From Pyxidicoccus parkwaysis (GTDB lineage Bacteria; Myxococcota; Myxococcia; Myxococcales; Myxococcaceae), in the NCBI RefSeq assembly GCF_017301735.1, contig NZ_CP071090.1, positions 5,012,001-5,076,000 on the forward strand: a DNA stretch of 64,000 nt, read 5' to 3'. Both the position numbers and the translations under genes were made by a program. Within the stretch, counting starts at the first letter, position 1, and the number at the start of each line of letters is the position of its first letter. Below the pieces are notes generated by a model, which had not been told where the DNA came from, did not search any database, and worked only from the letters and a program-made list of their open reading frames with translations. This document shows positions 17,591 through 30,300 of this stretch, one piece after another.

Positions 17591-20053
17591 ATGAAACCAC
17601 GCAGCGCATTCTCTGTTTCACGGTTCGGAAGCCTCGCACTCGGGCTGGGCATGCTCGCCGCTCCCTTCGCGGACGCGGCGCCCAATGCCTTGCAGGAGCG
17701 GCCCGTCGCGAACAAGTCTCAGTCGCGGCTGGCGGTGGACGTGCAGGTGGACCGGCTCATCGTGAAGTTTCACGAGGGCACGCGCGTGCGCCTGCGCGGC
17801 GGCCGCATGGTGGCGCTCACCCAGGAGCGTAGCCAGGACGAGCGCACGCTGCTCGCCCAGCGGGGCCTCTCGGACACGCGCCTGGAGTCCGATGTGGCCT
17901 CGGTGCTCGCACTGACGGAGCGCGCGCCGCGCATCAGCGGCGTGGACCGGCTCTTCAAGGAGGACGAGTCGCTGCTGTCCGAGCGCAAGCGCACCGGTGA
18001 GGCGCGCGGCGGCCAACAACTCGCGGACCTCAACCTCTACTTCGAGGTGCCGCTGCTGCCCGGCACCCGCGCCGCGAACGTGGCCGCGCTGGTGGAGCGC
18101 CTCAACGCACTGGACAGCGTCGAGGTCGCCTACGCCGAGCCCCGCCCGGAGCCCGCCATGGTGGACTTCGGCATGAGCGCGGCGGTGCGCTCGCTGCTCG
18201 CCGCGGCGGACATCCCTCCCACCACGCCGCTGTACGAGGGCAACCAGGGCTACCTCAACGCGGCGCCCTCCGGCATCGACGCGCGCTATGCGTGGACGGT
18301 GGCGGGCGGCGCGGGCGCGGGCGTGAAGATTGTCGACGTGGAAGGCGGCTGGCGCACCACGCACGAGGACATGCCGGGCCTCTTCTTCCAGGGCGGCACC
18401 CAGGTCAACGACATCGGCTGGCGCAACCACGGCACCGCCGTGCTCGGTGAGATGGTGGGCGTCGCCAACGCGTATGGCGTGACGGGCATCGCCCACCAGG
18501 CGCAGGCTGGCGTGCAGAGCTACACCGTGGGCACCGCGGCGGCCATCTCCCAGGCGGCGACGGCCGCGGGCGCTGGTGGTGTGGTGCTCGTCGAGTTGCA
18601 CTCGCAGGGCCCCGCGGACAGCACGCCCTGCACTTGCAACACCAGCCAGTGCAACTACATCGCGATGGAGTACTGGCAGGCCAACTACGACGCCATCGCC
18701 ACGGCGACGGCCAACGGAGTCACCGTGGTGGAAGCCGCCGGCAACGGCAGCGCCAACCTGGATGACGCCGCCTACGGCAACGCCTTCAACCGCAACGTGC
18801 GTGACTCGGGCGCCATCATCGTGGGCGCGAGCACCGCCACCACCCGCGTGCCCATGTGCTGGACCAACTACGGGGGCCGCGTGGACGTCCACGGCTGGGG
18901 TGAGCAGGTCTACTCCATGGGCTACGGCGACCTGTTCGCCAGCGGCGAGGACCAGTACTACACGTCCGCCTTCAGCGGCACGTCGAGCGCCTCGCCCATC
19001 GTCACGGGCGCGGTCGCCAGCCTCCAGGGCGTGGCCCGCGCCAGTGGCCGGGGCTCACTGGCCCCCGTCACCGTCCGGCAGATTCTCGCGGAGACGGGCA
19101 CGGCCCAGGCCGCGTCCAGCCAGAACATCGGGCGCCTGCCGAACCTGCGTCAGGCCATCAACCGCGTCCTCACCGGCGGCACTGCCTGCAAGGGCCAGAC
19201 GACGCAGGGCGCGACAAACTGGCAGCAGTACGGCACCGACGGCATCTACCTCGACGTGAACACCTCGGGCTGTGGCTTCACCTCGACGCCGCTGTACTTC
19301 ACGTCCCTCGGCGGCACCTCCAGCCACTGGCAGAGCATCGGCGCGACGGCCATCTATTCCGCCACGGCCACGGGCTTCCGCGTCTACGTCCGCTTTCCGA
19401 GCATCACCCCGGCCGTGGCGAATCAGCTGGGCTGGCACCTCAACTGGCACGCCACGCCCAACAACCTGCGGCAGTCCACGCTGTGCACCGGTCAGACGCC
19501 GTACGGCTCCACGGGCTGGCAGCAGTACAGCACCGACGGCATCTACCTGGATGTGAACACGGCGGCCTGCGGCTTCGCCTCGACGCCGCTGTACCTCACC
19601 TCGCTGGGCGGCGACGCCGGCAACTGGACGGCCTCCGGCGCCACGGCCATCTATGGCGCCACGGCCACGGGCTTCCGCGTCTACGTCAACTACCCGGGCA
19701 TCACCCCCGCCGCCGCCAACCAGTATGGGTGGCACCTCAACTGGCAGGCCACGCCCGACAACCTGAACCAGGCCGGCCTCTGCACGGGGAAGACCGCGTA
19801 TGGGGCCACGGCGTGGCAGCAGTACAGCGCCGACGGCATCTACCTGGATGTGAGCACCGCGGCCTGCGGCAACACGGTGGCTCCGCTGTACTTCACGTCT
19901 CTGGGCGGCGACGCGGGCAACTGGCAGGCCTACGGTGGCACGGCCATCTATGAGCGCACGGCCACCGGCTTCCGCGTGTACGTCAGCTTCCCGGGCATCA
20001 CCCCCGCCGTGGCCAACCAGTACGGCTGGCACCTGAACTGGTCCGCCCGGTAG
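17591..20053 (+). CDS. Subtilisin-like serine protease with three C-terminal repeats
   Basis: An 820-residue secreted S8-family protease. ATG 17591 follows AGGAGG at 8 nt. Sec signal 1-29; prodomain to about residue 225. The catalytic triad is visible as Asp249 (KIVDVEGGW), His280 (RNHGTAVLGE) and Ser465 in FSGTSSASP. The Asp and His boxes are non-canonical, lacking the D-T/S-G and H-G-T-H forms. Residues about 530-820 hold three tandem repeats of 99 residues, each with C-x-G, W-Q-Q-Y-x-x-D-G-I-Y-L-D-V, a cysteine, P-L-Y-x-T-S-L-G-G, A-T-A-I-Y and T-G-F-R-V-Y-V, ending G-W-H-L-N-W. These look like a sugar- or wall-binding module, by inference. A hairpin follows the gene. Confidence 0.92.
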   Translation: MKPRSAFSVSRFGSLALGLGMLAAPFADAAPNALQERPVANKSQSRLAVDVQVDRLIVKFHEGTRVRLRGGRMVALTQERSQDERTLLAQRGLSDTRLESDVASVLALTERAPRISGVDRLFKEDESLLSERKRTGEARGGQQLADLNLYFEVPLLPGTRAANVAALVERLNALDSVEVAYAEPRPEPAMVDFGMSAAVRSLLAAADIPPTTPLYEGNQGYLNAAPSGIDARYAWTVAGGAGAGVKIVDVEGGWRTTHEDMPGLFFQGGTQVNDIGWRNHGTAVLGEMVGVANAYGVTGIAHQAQAGVQSYTVGTAAAISQAATAAGAGGVVLVELHSQGPADSTPCTCNTSQCNYIAMEYWQANYDAIATATANGVTVVEAAGNGSANLDDAAYGNAFNRNVRDSGAIIVGASTATTRVPMCWTNYGGRVDVHGWGEQVYSMGYGDLFASGEDQYYTSAFSGTSSASPIVTGAVASLQGVARASGRGSLAPVTVRQILAETGTAQAASSQNIGRLPNLRQAINRVLTGGTACKGQTTQGATNWQQYGTDGIYLDVNTSGCGFTSTPLYFTSLGGTSSHWQSIGATAIYSATATGFRVYVRFPSITPAVANQLGWHLNWHATPNNLRQSTLCTGQTPYGSTGWQQYSTDGIYLDVNTAACGFASTPLYLTSLGGDAGNWTASGATAIYGATATGFRVYVNYPGITPAAANQYGWHLNWQATPDNLNQAGLCTGKTAYGATAWQQYSADGIYLDVSTAACGNTVAPLYFTSLGGDAGNWQAYGGTAIYERTATGFRVYVSFPGITPAVANQYGWHLNWSAR
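19170..20050 (+). repeat. Three tandem 297-bp coding repeats
   Basis: Identical anchor words recur at 19220, 19517 and 19814, exactly 297 bp (99 codons) apart, inside the protease gene. The copies differ at many synonymous and some coding sites, so the duplication is old enough to have diverged but the spacing is unbroken. Confidence 0.9.
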
Positions 20054-20099
20054 CGCCCGGCTCCTGAAGCAGAGCGTCAATTCGTGGGCATCCTGAACG

Positions 20100-20132
20100 C
20101 GGGACGGGATGAAAATGCCCGTCCCGTTGTTC
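20100..20132 (+). terminator. Rho-independent terminator of the protease gene
   Basis: Stem CGGGACGGG / CCCGTCCCG (9 bp) with loop ATGAAAATG, followed by TTGTTC. It lies 47 nt after the protease stop. The loop contains an ATG in frame with the next gene, which is therefore not its true start. Confidence 0.75.
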
Positions 20133-20237
20133 GCTGCCCCACTCCATGCGCCAGACCGTCTATATCCCCAGGTCTCGAAGGCACCGGGGGCCCTGCTCCC
20201 GGGCCGGCGCCGTGGTCCCTCGTTCAGGAGCCTCACC

Positions 20238-22394
20238 TTGAAACTGCACCCTCGTCGTTTTCCGGTCGCGACACGCGGAGTGGTCGCCGTGTGCGCCTCC
20301 GCGCTGATGACCTCATGCGCGTCCTCTGCCCCCGCGGAGAAGACGCAGACGCCCCCGCCCGCGGAGAGCACCGCCCCCGCGGCCCCCGCCGCCGCCCCCG
20401 CTCCCGCGCCGAAGCCCACCTACGGCACCTTCGGCTTCGACGAGGCCGGCATGGACAAGGCCACGAAGCCCGGTGACAACTTCTACCGGTTCGCCAACGG
20501 CACGTGGCTGGACAAGACGGAGATTCCCGCCGACCGCTCCAGCTACGGCATGTTCACCAAGCTGTCGGAGCAGGCCGACCAGCGGACCCGCGAAATCATC
20601 GAGGCCCAGACCCAGGCCGCCGAGGGCAGCGAGGGCCGCAAGATTGGCGACCTCTTCGCCAGCTACCTCGACGAGGCAGGCATCGAGGCCAAGGGCATCG
20701 CCCCGCTCAAGCCCGAGCTGGACCGCATCGCCGCCATCTCCAACAAGAAGCAGCTGTCCACCGAGCTGGGCCAGGGCCTGCGCGCCGACGTGGACCCGCT
20801 CAACACCGGCAACGTCTACACCCAGCGCATCTTCGGCCTCTGGATTGCTGAAGACCTGAACGACCCGTCCCACTACGCCCCCTACCTCCTCCAGGGCGGC
20901 CTGGGCCTGCCGGACCGCGACTACTACCTGGTGGACAACCCGCGCTTCCAGGAAGTGCGCAAGGCGTACCAGCAGCACATCGCCACCATGCTGAAGCTGG
21001 CGGGCGTGTCCGAACCCGAGGCCCGCGCCAAGCGCGTGGTGGACCTGGAGACGAAGATTGCCAAGGCCCACTGGGCCCAGGTCGACACGCGCGACATCAC
21101 CAAGACGAACAACCCCTGGCCGCGCGAGCAGTTCGCGAAGAAGGCCCCGGGCTTCGACTGGAACGCCTTCTTCACCGCCGCCGGCCTCGCGCAGCAGCCG
21201 CAGGTCATGGTGTGGCAGCCGAGCGCCCTCACCGGCATCTCCAAGCTCGTCGGCAGCGAGCCCATCCAGTCATGGAAGGACTACCTCACCTTCCGCGCCA
21301 TCGCGCGCAACGCGGGCTTCCTGCCCAAGGCCTTCGTGGACGAGAGCTTCAACTTCAACGGCAAGACGCTCGCCGGCGCGAAGGAGCTGCGGGCCCGTTG
21401 GAAGCGCGGCATCGACTTCACCAACGGCGCCATGGGCATGGCGGTGGGCAAGCTGTACGTGGAGAAGTACTTCCCGCCCGAGGTGAAGGCCGCCGCCGAC
21501 ACCATGGTCCGCAACATCGTGGAGGCCTTCGGCAAGCGCGTGGATGCGCTCACCTGGATGTCGCCCGAGACGAAGGCCAAGGCGAAGGAGAAGGTGGGCA
21601 CGCTCCAGACGAGCATCGGCAACCCGACGACATGGCGGGACTACTCCGCGCTCCAGATTGCGCGTGACGATGCCTACGGCAACGCGGAGCGCGCGTCCGT
21701 CTTCGAGCTCAAGCGCAACCTCGCCAAGCTGGGCCAGCCGGTGGACCGCACCGAGTGGTTCATGGTGCCGCACCTGGTGAACGCGCTGAACTCGCCGCAG
21801 CAGAACAGCATCATCTTCCCCGCTGCCATCCTCCAGCCGCCGTTCTTCGACGCCAACGCGGACCCGGCCATCAACTACGGCGGCATCGGCGCCGTCATCG
21901 GCCACGAGATTTCGCACAGCTTCGACGACACCGGCGCGAAGTTCGACGCGCACGGCAAGCTGGCCAACTGGTGGACGAAGGAGGACGAGGCGCGCTTCCA
22001 GGCCGCCGGCAAGGCGCTCACCGAGCAGTACAACGCCTATCAGGCGCTGCCGGACCTGCACGTCAACGGCGACCTCACGCTGGGCGAGAACATCGCCGAC
22101 GTGGCGGGCATGGCCGTGGCGTATGACGCCTACAAGCTGTCGCTGGGCGGCAAGCCGGCGCCGGTGATTGACGGCTACACGGGCGACCAGCGCTTCTTCC
22201 TCGGCTTCGCTCAGGTGTGGCGCAACAAGTACCGCGAGCCGCTGCTGCGCCGCATCCTGCTGACGGACGGCCACTCGCCCGGCGAGTTCCGCGCGCTGAC
22301 GGTGCGCAACAACGACGCCTGGTACCAGGCCTTCGACGTGCAGCCCGGTCAGAAGCTCTTCCTGACGCCGGACCAGCGCGTCCGCATCTGGTAG
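20238..22394 (+). CDS. M13-family zinc metallopeptidase lipoprotein
   Basis: A 718-residue neprilysin-like endopeptidase. I choose TTG 20238 because CAGGAG lies 7 nt upstream and the resulting N-terminus is a lipoprotein signal (MTSC); the upstream in-frame ATG lies in a terminator loop. A Pro/Ala linker leads to the M13 N-domain (PGDNFYRFANGTWLDKTEIP). The catalytic domain has HEISH with His556, Glu557 and His560, and the third zinc ligand Glu617 in GENIAD. NALNSPQQNSIIFPAAILQP and the C-terminal tail ending RVRIW are typical. It would cleave peptides at the cell envelope or after secretion, fitting a predatory life-style. The gene ends before a strong terminator. Confidence 0.95.
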   Translation: MKLHPRRFPVATRGVVAVCASALMTSCASSAPAEKTQTPPPAESTAPAAPAAAPAPAPKPTYGTFGFDEAGMDKATKPGDNFYRFANGTWLDKTEIPADRSSYGMFTKLSEQADQRTREIIEAQTQAAEGSEGRKIGDLFASYLDEAGIEAKGIAPLKPELDRIAAISNKKQLSTELGQGLRADVDPLNTGNVYTQRIFGLWIAEDLNDPSHYAPYLLQGGLGLPDRDYYLVDNPRFQEVRKAYQQHIATMLKLAGVSEPEARAKRVVDLETKIAKAHWAQVDTRDITKTNNPWPREQFAKKAPGFDWNAFFTAAGLAQQPQVMVWQPSALTGISKLVGSEPIQSWKDYLTFRAIARNAGFLPKAFVDESFNFNGKTLAGAKELRARWKRGIDFTNGAMGMAVGKLYVEKYFPPEVKAAADTMVRNIVEAFGKRVDALTWMSPETKAKAKEKVGTLQTSIGNPTTWRDYSALQIARDDAYGNAERASVFELKRNLAKLGQPVDRTEWFMVPHLVNALNSPQQNSIIFPAAILQPPFFDANADPAINYGGIGAVIGHEISHSFDDTGAKFDAHGKLANWWTKEDEARFQAAGKALTEQYNAYQALPDLHVNGDLTLGENIADVAGMAVAYDAYKLSLGGKPAPVIDGYTGDQRFFLGFAQVWRNKYREPLLRRILLTDGHSPGEFRALTVRNNDAWYQAFDVQPGQKLFLTPDQRVRIW

Positions 22395-22415
22395 TCACCC
22401 GAGGTTTTCACGGAC

Positions 22416-22472
22416 CCGCCCGGTGACGGCGGGACGGCGACCCCGTCCCCCGCCCCGGGCGGTTCTGTTTTT
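22416..22472 (+). terminator. Rho-independent terminator of the M13 peptidase gene
   Basis: A nested GC-rich hairpin (outer CCGCCCGG / CCGGGCGG, inner GGCGGGACGG with a bulged partner) is followed by TTCTGTTTTT. Confidence 0.75.
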
Positions 22473-22572
22473 CACTGCAGACGCAGGCCTACGCTCGCGG
22501 CGCGCAACCCGCGCATCCCCGTGCCTCCGTATTCCGGATGGCACGTCGTCCGACACCCTCGAGCGAGGCACC

Positions 22573-25317
<2,745 letters not shown>

Positions 25318-25627
25318 GTTGGGCGCTCATCCCGGGCGCTGAGCATCGGGCACGCCCTGGAGGGCGTGCTCGACGGCGACGAGTGAGGTGAAGGCTCGCG
25401 GCCGTGGACGAACATCGAGCACGCGCTGGATGGCGTGCTCGATGGCAACGAGTGACGTGAGCACTCACGGCCGTGGCCGAGCATCGAGCGAGCTCTGGTT
25501 GGTGTGCACGAGGGCGGCAGGTGATGCGGCGGTAGCAATGAGCGGTCACGGCGGTTTCTGACGGAAGAAATGGGACGGGAAGGCGGTATACGGTCCGCCT
25601 CTCGTCCCTGCTTTTTTGGAGACCCGC

Positions 25628-26170
25628 ATGATTGCCCCCGGACCGACGCTGCAGACCGCCCGCCTCATCCTGCGCCCCACGGCACTGGAGGACCTGGACG
25701 GGTTCGCCGCGCTCATCGCGGACCCGGAGTCCGCGCGCTTCATCGGGGGCGTGCAGCCGCGAGCCATGGCGTTCCGGGCAATGAGCGCCATGGCGGGCTC
25801 GTGGGCACTGCAGGGCTTCTCCATGTTCTCCGTGCTGGAGAAGTCCACGGGCCAGTGGGTGGGCCGCATCGGCCCGTGGATGCCCGAAGGATGGCCGGGC
25901 ACCGAGGTCGGCTGGGGCCTGCTGCGCAGCGCGTGGGGCAAGGGCTACGCCACCGAGGCGGCGACGGCGGCCATCGACTGGGCCTTCGAGACGCTGGCCT
26001 GGACGCGCGTCATCCACTGCATCGCGCCGGAGAACACGCCGTCCGCGGAGGTGGCGCGGCGGTTGGGCTCGACGCTCATCGGCCCGACGAAGCTGCCGCC
26101 GCCGTACGACACGGCGGTCATCGAGGCCTGGGGACAGAGCCGCGAGGAGTGGCGGGCCCGGCGGAAGTAG
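25628..26170 (+). CDS. GNAT-family N-acetyltransferase (RimJ/RimL-like)
   Basis: A 180-residue cytoplasmic acetyltransferase. ATG 25628 is preferred over a TTG 12 nt earlier because GGAG lies 6 nt before it. The order matches the RimJ/RimL subgroup: TARLILRPTALEDLDGFAAL, then VGRIGPWMPEG, GTEVGWGLLRSAWGKGYATE with the acetyl-CoA pyrophosphate loop (WGKGYATEA), and IAPENTPSAEVARRLGS near the end. Members acetylate protein N-termini or small molecules; the target is unknown. It is transcribed toward the minus-strand gene at 26201 with only about 30 nt between. Confidence 0.9.
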   Translation: MIAPGPTLQTARLILRPTALEDLDGFAALIADPESARFIGGVQPRAMAFRAMSAMAGSWALQGFSMFSVLEKSTGQWVGRIGPWMPEGWPGTEVGWGLLRSAWGKGYATEAATAAIDWAFETLAWTRVIHCIAPENTPSAEVARRLGSTLIGPTKLPPPYDTAVIEAWGQSREEWRARRK

Positions 26171-26200
26171 CGGCCCCCTTCGTGTGGGAAGCAGGTGCCG

Positions 26201-27121
26201 CTATCGCCGCTTCTTCTTCCGCGCGGCCTGCTTCGCGGCGAGCCCGTCGTAGAGCTTCTTGTCGTTCTCCAGCGCCTCCACCGCGGCCTTCGACACGTAC
26301 ATGATTTCTGTCGTCGCGTCGTACGTCAGCTCGGTGGGCGTCTTGTAGGCGAAGTCCTTGCCCTTCTTCGTGACGCTCACGGGCCCGTCCGGCGGGGTGC
26401 CGAACCCCGTGAGCACCACGACGCCATCTTCACTCCGGAAGGCCGCACCGGACTGGAAGCGCGCCGCCGTCATCGTGTCGATGTCGAGCGTGAGCGCCTC
26501 GATACCCAATTCCCTTGGCGCCCCCTGCTTCGCGGCCCACTCCTTGCGCACCTTCGGCAGGTCCGTGCGCACCAGCTTCGAGTAGACGCCCACGACACCC
26601 TCCAGACACAGGAGCCGTCCGTCGCGGTGGGCCGTCACCGCCACGCTGAGGAAGTTCGCCCCATACGGGCACTTCTTCACGCCGAGCGCCGCGACATCCA
26701 CCTGCACCGGCGCGGAGAGATTCAGTGCGCGGGTGGCCATCTCGTGCATGGACAGGTAGCCGAAGGGGTTGCACTCCTCCGTGTTGAGTCCGGGCAGCTC
26801 GGGGCCCTTCGCCGCGCTCGCGAGGTCCTTCTGCTCATCGAGCTTCGACTCCTCCGCGTAGAGGACTTTGTACGGCGTCTTGTCGTCCTTTGGCTTCTGG
26901 AGCAGGGCCCGAAGCTGGTTCATCTCCAGCGAGCCCTCCGCAGGCATCTCCTTCGCCGCCTGAACGCGCTCACGGTCTCTCGCGTACAGCGTGCGGATGG
27001 CCTCGGCGCACGGCGTCCGTCCGATGACGAGGCCGTCCACCTCCGGCTCCGCGGCGAGCGCCGGGCCGGAGAGCCCCAGCAACACGAGCACGGCACGGAC
27101 GACGCGGGCACGGCGGAACAT
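26201..27121 (-). CDS. Exported protein of unknown function
   Basis: A 306-residue protein with a Sec signal (residues 1-24, cleavage after ALA), so periplasmic or secreted. The mature part begins EPEVDGLVIGRTPCAEAIRT and has three or four cysteines (Cys near 38, 116, 150, 172) and a mixed alpha/beta pattern. There are charged segments such as KPKDDKTPYKVLYAEESKLD, and the C-terminus is strongly basic (AARKKKRR). I recognise no domain. It diverges from the large TPR gene; the 232 bp between them holds both promoters, though I cannot name convincing boxes. Confidence 0.75.
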   Translation of the reverse strand: MFRRARVVRAVLVLLGLSGPALAAEPEVDGLVIGRTPCAEAIRTLYARDRERVQAAKEMPAEGSLEMNQLRALLQKPKDDKTPYKVLYAEESKLDEQKDLASAAKGPELPGLNTEECNPFGYLSMHEMATRALNLSAPVQVDVAALGVKKCPYGANFLSVAVTAHRDGRLLCLEGVVGVYSKLVRTDLPKVRKEWAAKQGAPRELGIEALTLDIDTMTAARFQSGAAFRSEDGVVVLTGFGTPPDGPVSVTKKGKDFAYKTPTELTYDATTEIMYVSKAAVEALENDKKLYDGLAAKQAARKKKRR

Positions 27122-27353
27122 GGCCTGTCTCCCCTCTCAGCGCGACGGCAGGAGCCCGCGCGGCAGGCTGGTGGCGAAGCAGGCGGATGCTAACACCGGG
27201 TCTCCAGAGCCCTCCCCGCCTGCCCGCCCGCTGGGGGGACTGCCGCCCAAATCGTCAGGAAAGTCGGGAAGTTGAGAGACCGGGCAAGCGCGTGTTACGA
27301 CCGAAGCCGGCCAGGTTGCCCTCCCCGCATTGGCCATTCGGAGTCGTCTTCTC

Positions 27354-30300
27354 ATGAGTGAGCGCAACGACGTGTCGCGGCCCGCTGTCCCCACGGCTAC
27401 TCCGCCCGTGTCTGGAGCACCCGCGAAGGCCACGGCCACCGAGACACTCGCCCAGGCCACCAGCCAGCTTCCCGCGCCGCCCAACACCAGCGCCGAAGAC
27501 GAGGCCCGCGAGCGCATTGCCTCACTGGAGCGCGAGGCCCGCGCCCTCAGCGCCACCGAGCCGCAGGCCGCCGCCCTCCTCTTCCACGAGGTGGGCCTGC
27601 TCTGGGAGGAGCCGCTCAAGAACCCGCGCAACGCCGCGGTGGCGTTCCAGAGCGCGTACAAGCTGGCGCCGCGCTACCTCGTCAACATCCGCGCCGCGCG
27701 CCGTCTCTTCGCGGACGTGGGCAACTGGCAGATGGTGCTCCAGCTCCTCGACGCCGAGCTGTCCGCCACCGAGGACGCGCGCCACCAGGCAGCGCTCCTT
27801 TTCGAAAAGGGCATCATCCTCCAGGAGCGCCTGTCCCGCGACGAGGAGTCCACCGCCTGCCTCAAGCTGTGCCTGGAGCGCCGGCCCACCGACGTCGTCG
27901 TCCTCACCCAGCTCGAGTCCGTGTACGCCGCGCGCAACGACGCGCCCGCGCTGGTGGAGGTGTACCGCCTGCTCTCCGCCGCCGTGCAGCAGCCGTCGCT
28001 GCGCGCGCACTACCTCACCGCCGCGGGCCTCCTGCTGGAGGAGCGGCTCAAGCAGCGCGACGCGGCCGCCGTCCTCTTCCGTCAGGCCTTCGCGTTGGAC
28101 CGCTCGGACCTCCAGCTGCTCGCGGCGATGAAGCGCCTGTCCGAGCGCGAGGGCCGCACCGACGAGCTGCTCGAGGTGCTGACCGCCGAGGCCGCTGCGC
28201 TGGGCCCGCAGGCCGCGCCCGCGTACCTGCAAATCGCCAAGGTGTGCGAGCGCGCGGACCGCAAGGGAGAGGCGCTGGCCGCGCTGCTCGACGCGCGCAG
28301 CGTGGCGCCCAACGAGCCGCTCGTGCTGAGCGAGCTGGCCGGCATCTACGAGACGCAGGGCCGCTACGAGGAGCTGGCGGACGTGCTGCTGGCGCGCGTG
28401 GGCTCGCTCAATGACGAGAGCGAGCTCGTGGCCACCAACCTCCGGCTGGCCGCGCTCTACGAGGAGACGCTGAAGCGCGAGGCGGACGCGGCCGCGCGCT
28501 ACCAGGCGATTGTCGCGCGCATCCCCGGCCACGCGGCGGCGCTCGCGGGTCTGGGCAAGCTGAACTACCGCATGCAGAACTGGGAGGGGCTGGTCTCCGT
28601 ATTCGACGCGGAGGTGGCCGCCGCCGAGGACGCGAAGCAGAAGGCCGCCCGCATGTACAAGGCGGCGGAGATTCTGGAGGAGCGGCTGGGTCGGCAGGAG
28701 GACGCCATCACCCGCTACAACACCTGCCTCCAGTTGCAGCCGGGCTACCTCCCCGCGCAGAAGGCCCTCACCCGCCTCTACGAGCGCCAGGGCCGCTTCG
28801 CGGAGCTGGTGGCCATGTACGAGCAGGACCTGCTCCAGACGTCGGACCGAGATCAGCTCATCACCACGCTGAACAAGATGGCGGTGGTGTACGAGGACCG
28901 GCTCGGAGACCTGGACCACGCCATCGAGTGCATGAAGCGCATCCTCGACCTGGCGTCGGACCACCTGCCCACCATCCGCAACCTCGCGCGGCTGTACGAG
29001 CGGGCCTCGCGCTTCCGCGAGCTGCTGGAGACGAACGACCTCGAGGCGTCGCTCGCGGGTGACACCAAGCAGGTGCTGTCGCTGCTGCACCGCAACGCGG
29101 AGATTCTCGACGAGAACCTGAAGGACCGCGCGGGCGCCATCTCCGCGTACGAGCGCGTGCTGGCGCTGTCCCCGTCGTACCTGCCCGCGCTCAAGGCGCT
29201 GGGCCGGCTGTACGCGCAGGACGGCCGCTGGGCGAAGCTCATCGACATGTACCGCGCGGAGTCGGAGTCCTCGCCGGACACCGAGCAGGCCGCGGCGCTC
29301 ATCTACAAGATTGGCGAGCTGTACGAGCAGAAGCTGCAGATGGAGAGCGAGGCCATCGCCTCGTTCAACGAGGCGCTGATGCTGGCGCCCAGCTACTTCC
29401 CGGCGCTGCGCGCGCTGGCCCGCATCTACCGCTCCAACGGCGCGTGGGAGAGCCTGGTGGAGGTGCTGCGCGCCGAGGCCGCCAACCGCACGGACCCGCT
29501 GGAGCGCGCCAACGCGCTGTACCAGGCGGCCACCATCTGGGAGGACCAGCTCCAGCGGCCGCAGCTCGCCATCGACACGTACCAGGAGGTGCTGCGCCTG
29601 ACGCCGGGCCACGCCGCCACGCTGCGCGCGCTGGAGCGGCTGTACCTCGCGCAGGACAACGTGAAGGAGCTGGTGGCCATCCTGGACCGCGAGACGCAGG
29701 TGGGCGGCACGCCCGCGGCCAAGGTGACGGCGTACCTCAAGCTGGCGCGGCTGTACCTGGACCGCTTCCAGGAGCCCTCTCGCGCGGCCCTCTGTGCCGA
29801 GGCCGTGCTGGGCCTGGAGGCCGGCAACCTCACCGCCCTCACCCTGCTGGAGCGCATCCGCGCGTCCGACCGTCCCCGCCGCGCCGAGCTGCGCCAGCGC
29901 ATCGCCGAGCGCGTGAATGACCCGCGCCTGGCCACCGCGCTGCGCCTGTCCGCCGCGCTCGACTTGGACAAGACCCCCGCGGAGGGGACGCTGGAGGCGT
30001 ACAAGCGCGCCTACGAGGCGGACCCGGCCGACACGCGGCTCGCCTTCGTGCTGGAGCGCGGGCTGCGGCAGGCGGGAGATGCCTCGGGCCTCGCGCGCCT
30101 CTACACCATGCGGCTGGCGGCGGCGCAGGACGCCGACGAGGCGCTGGAGATGCTGCTGCGCACCGGCGAGCTCGCGGACGGGCGCTTCAACGACTTGGAG
30201 CGCGCGGCGGCCCTCTACCGTCAGGCGCTGGAGCTGCAGCCGCAGTGCCTGCCCGCGCTGCAGGGCGCTCGGCGCGTGGCGATGAAGCGCGGGGACTTCT

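Noticed and set aside
27272..27300. Possible sigma-70 promoter (TTGAGA, 17 nt, TTACGA) for the TPR gene
   Set aside because: The -10 box matches the consensus at only one position, so I do not list it.
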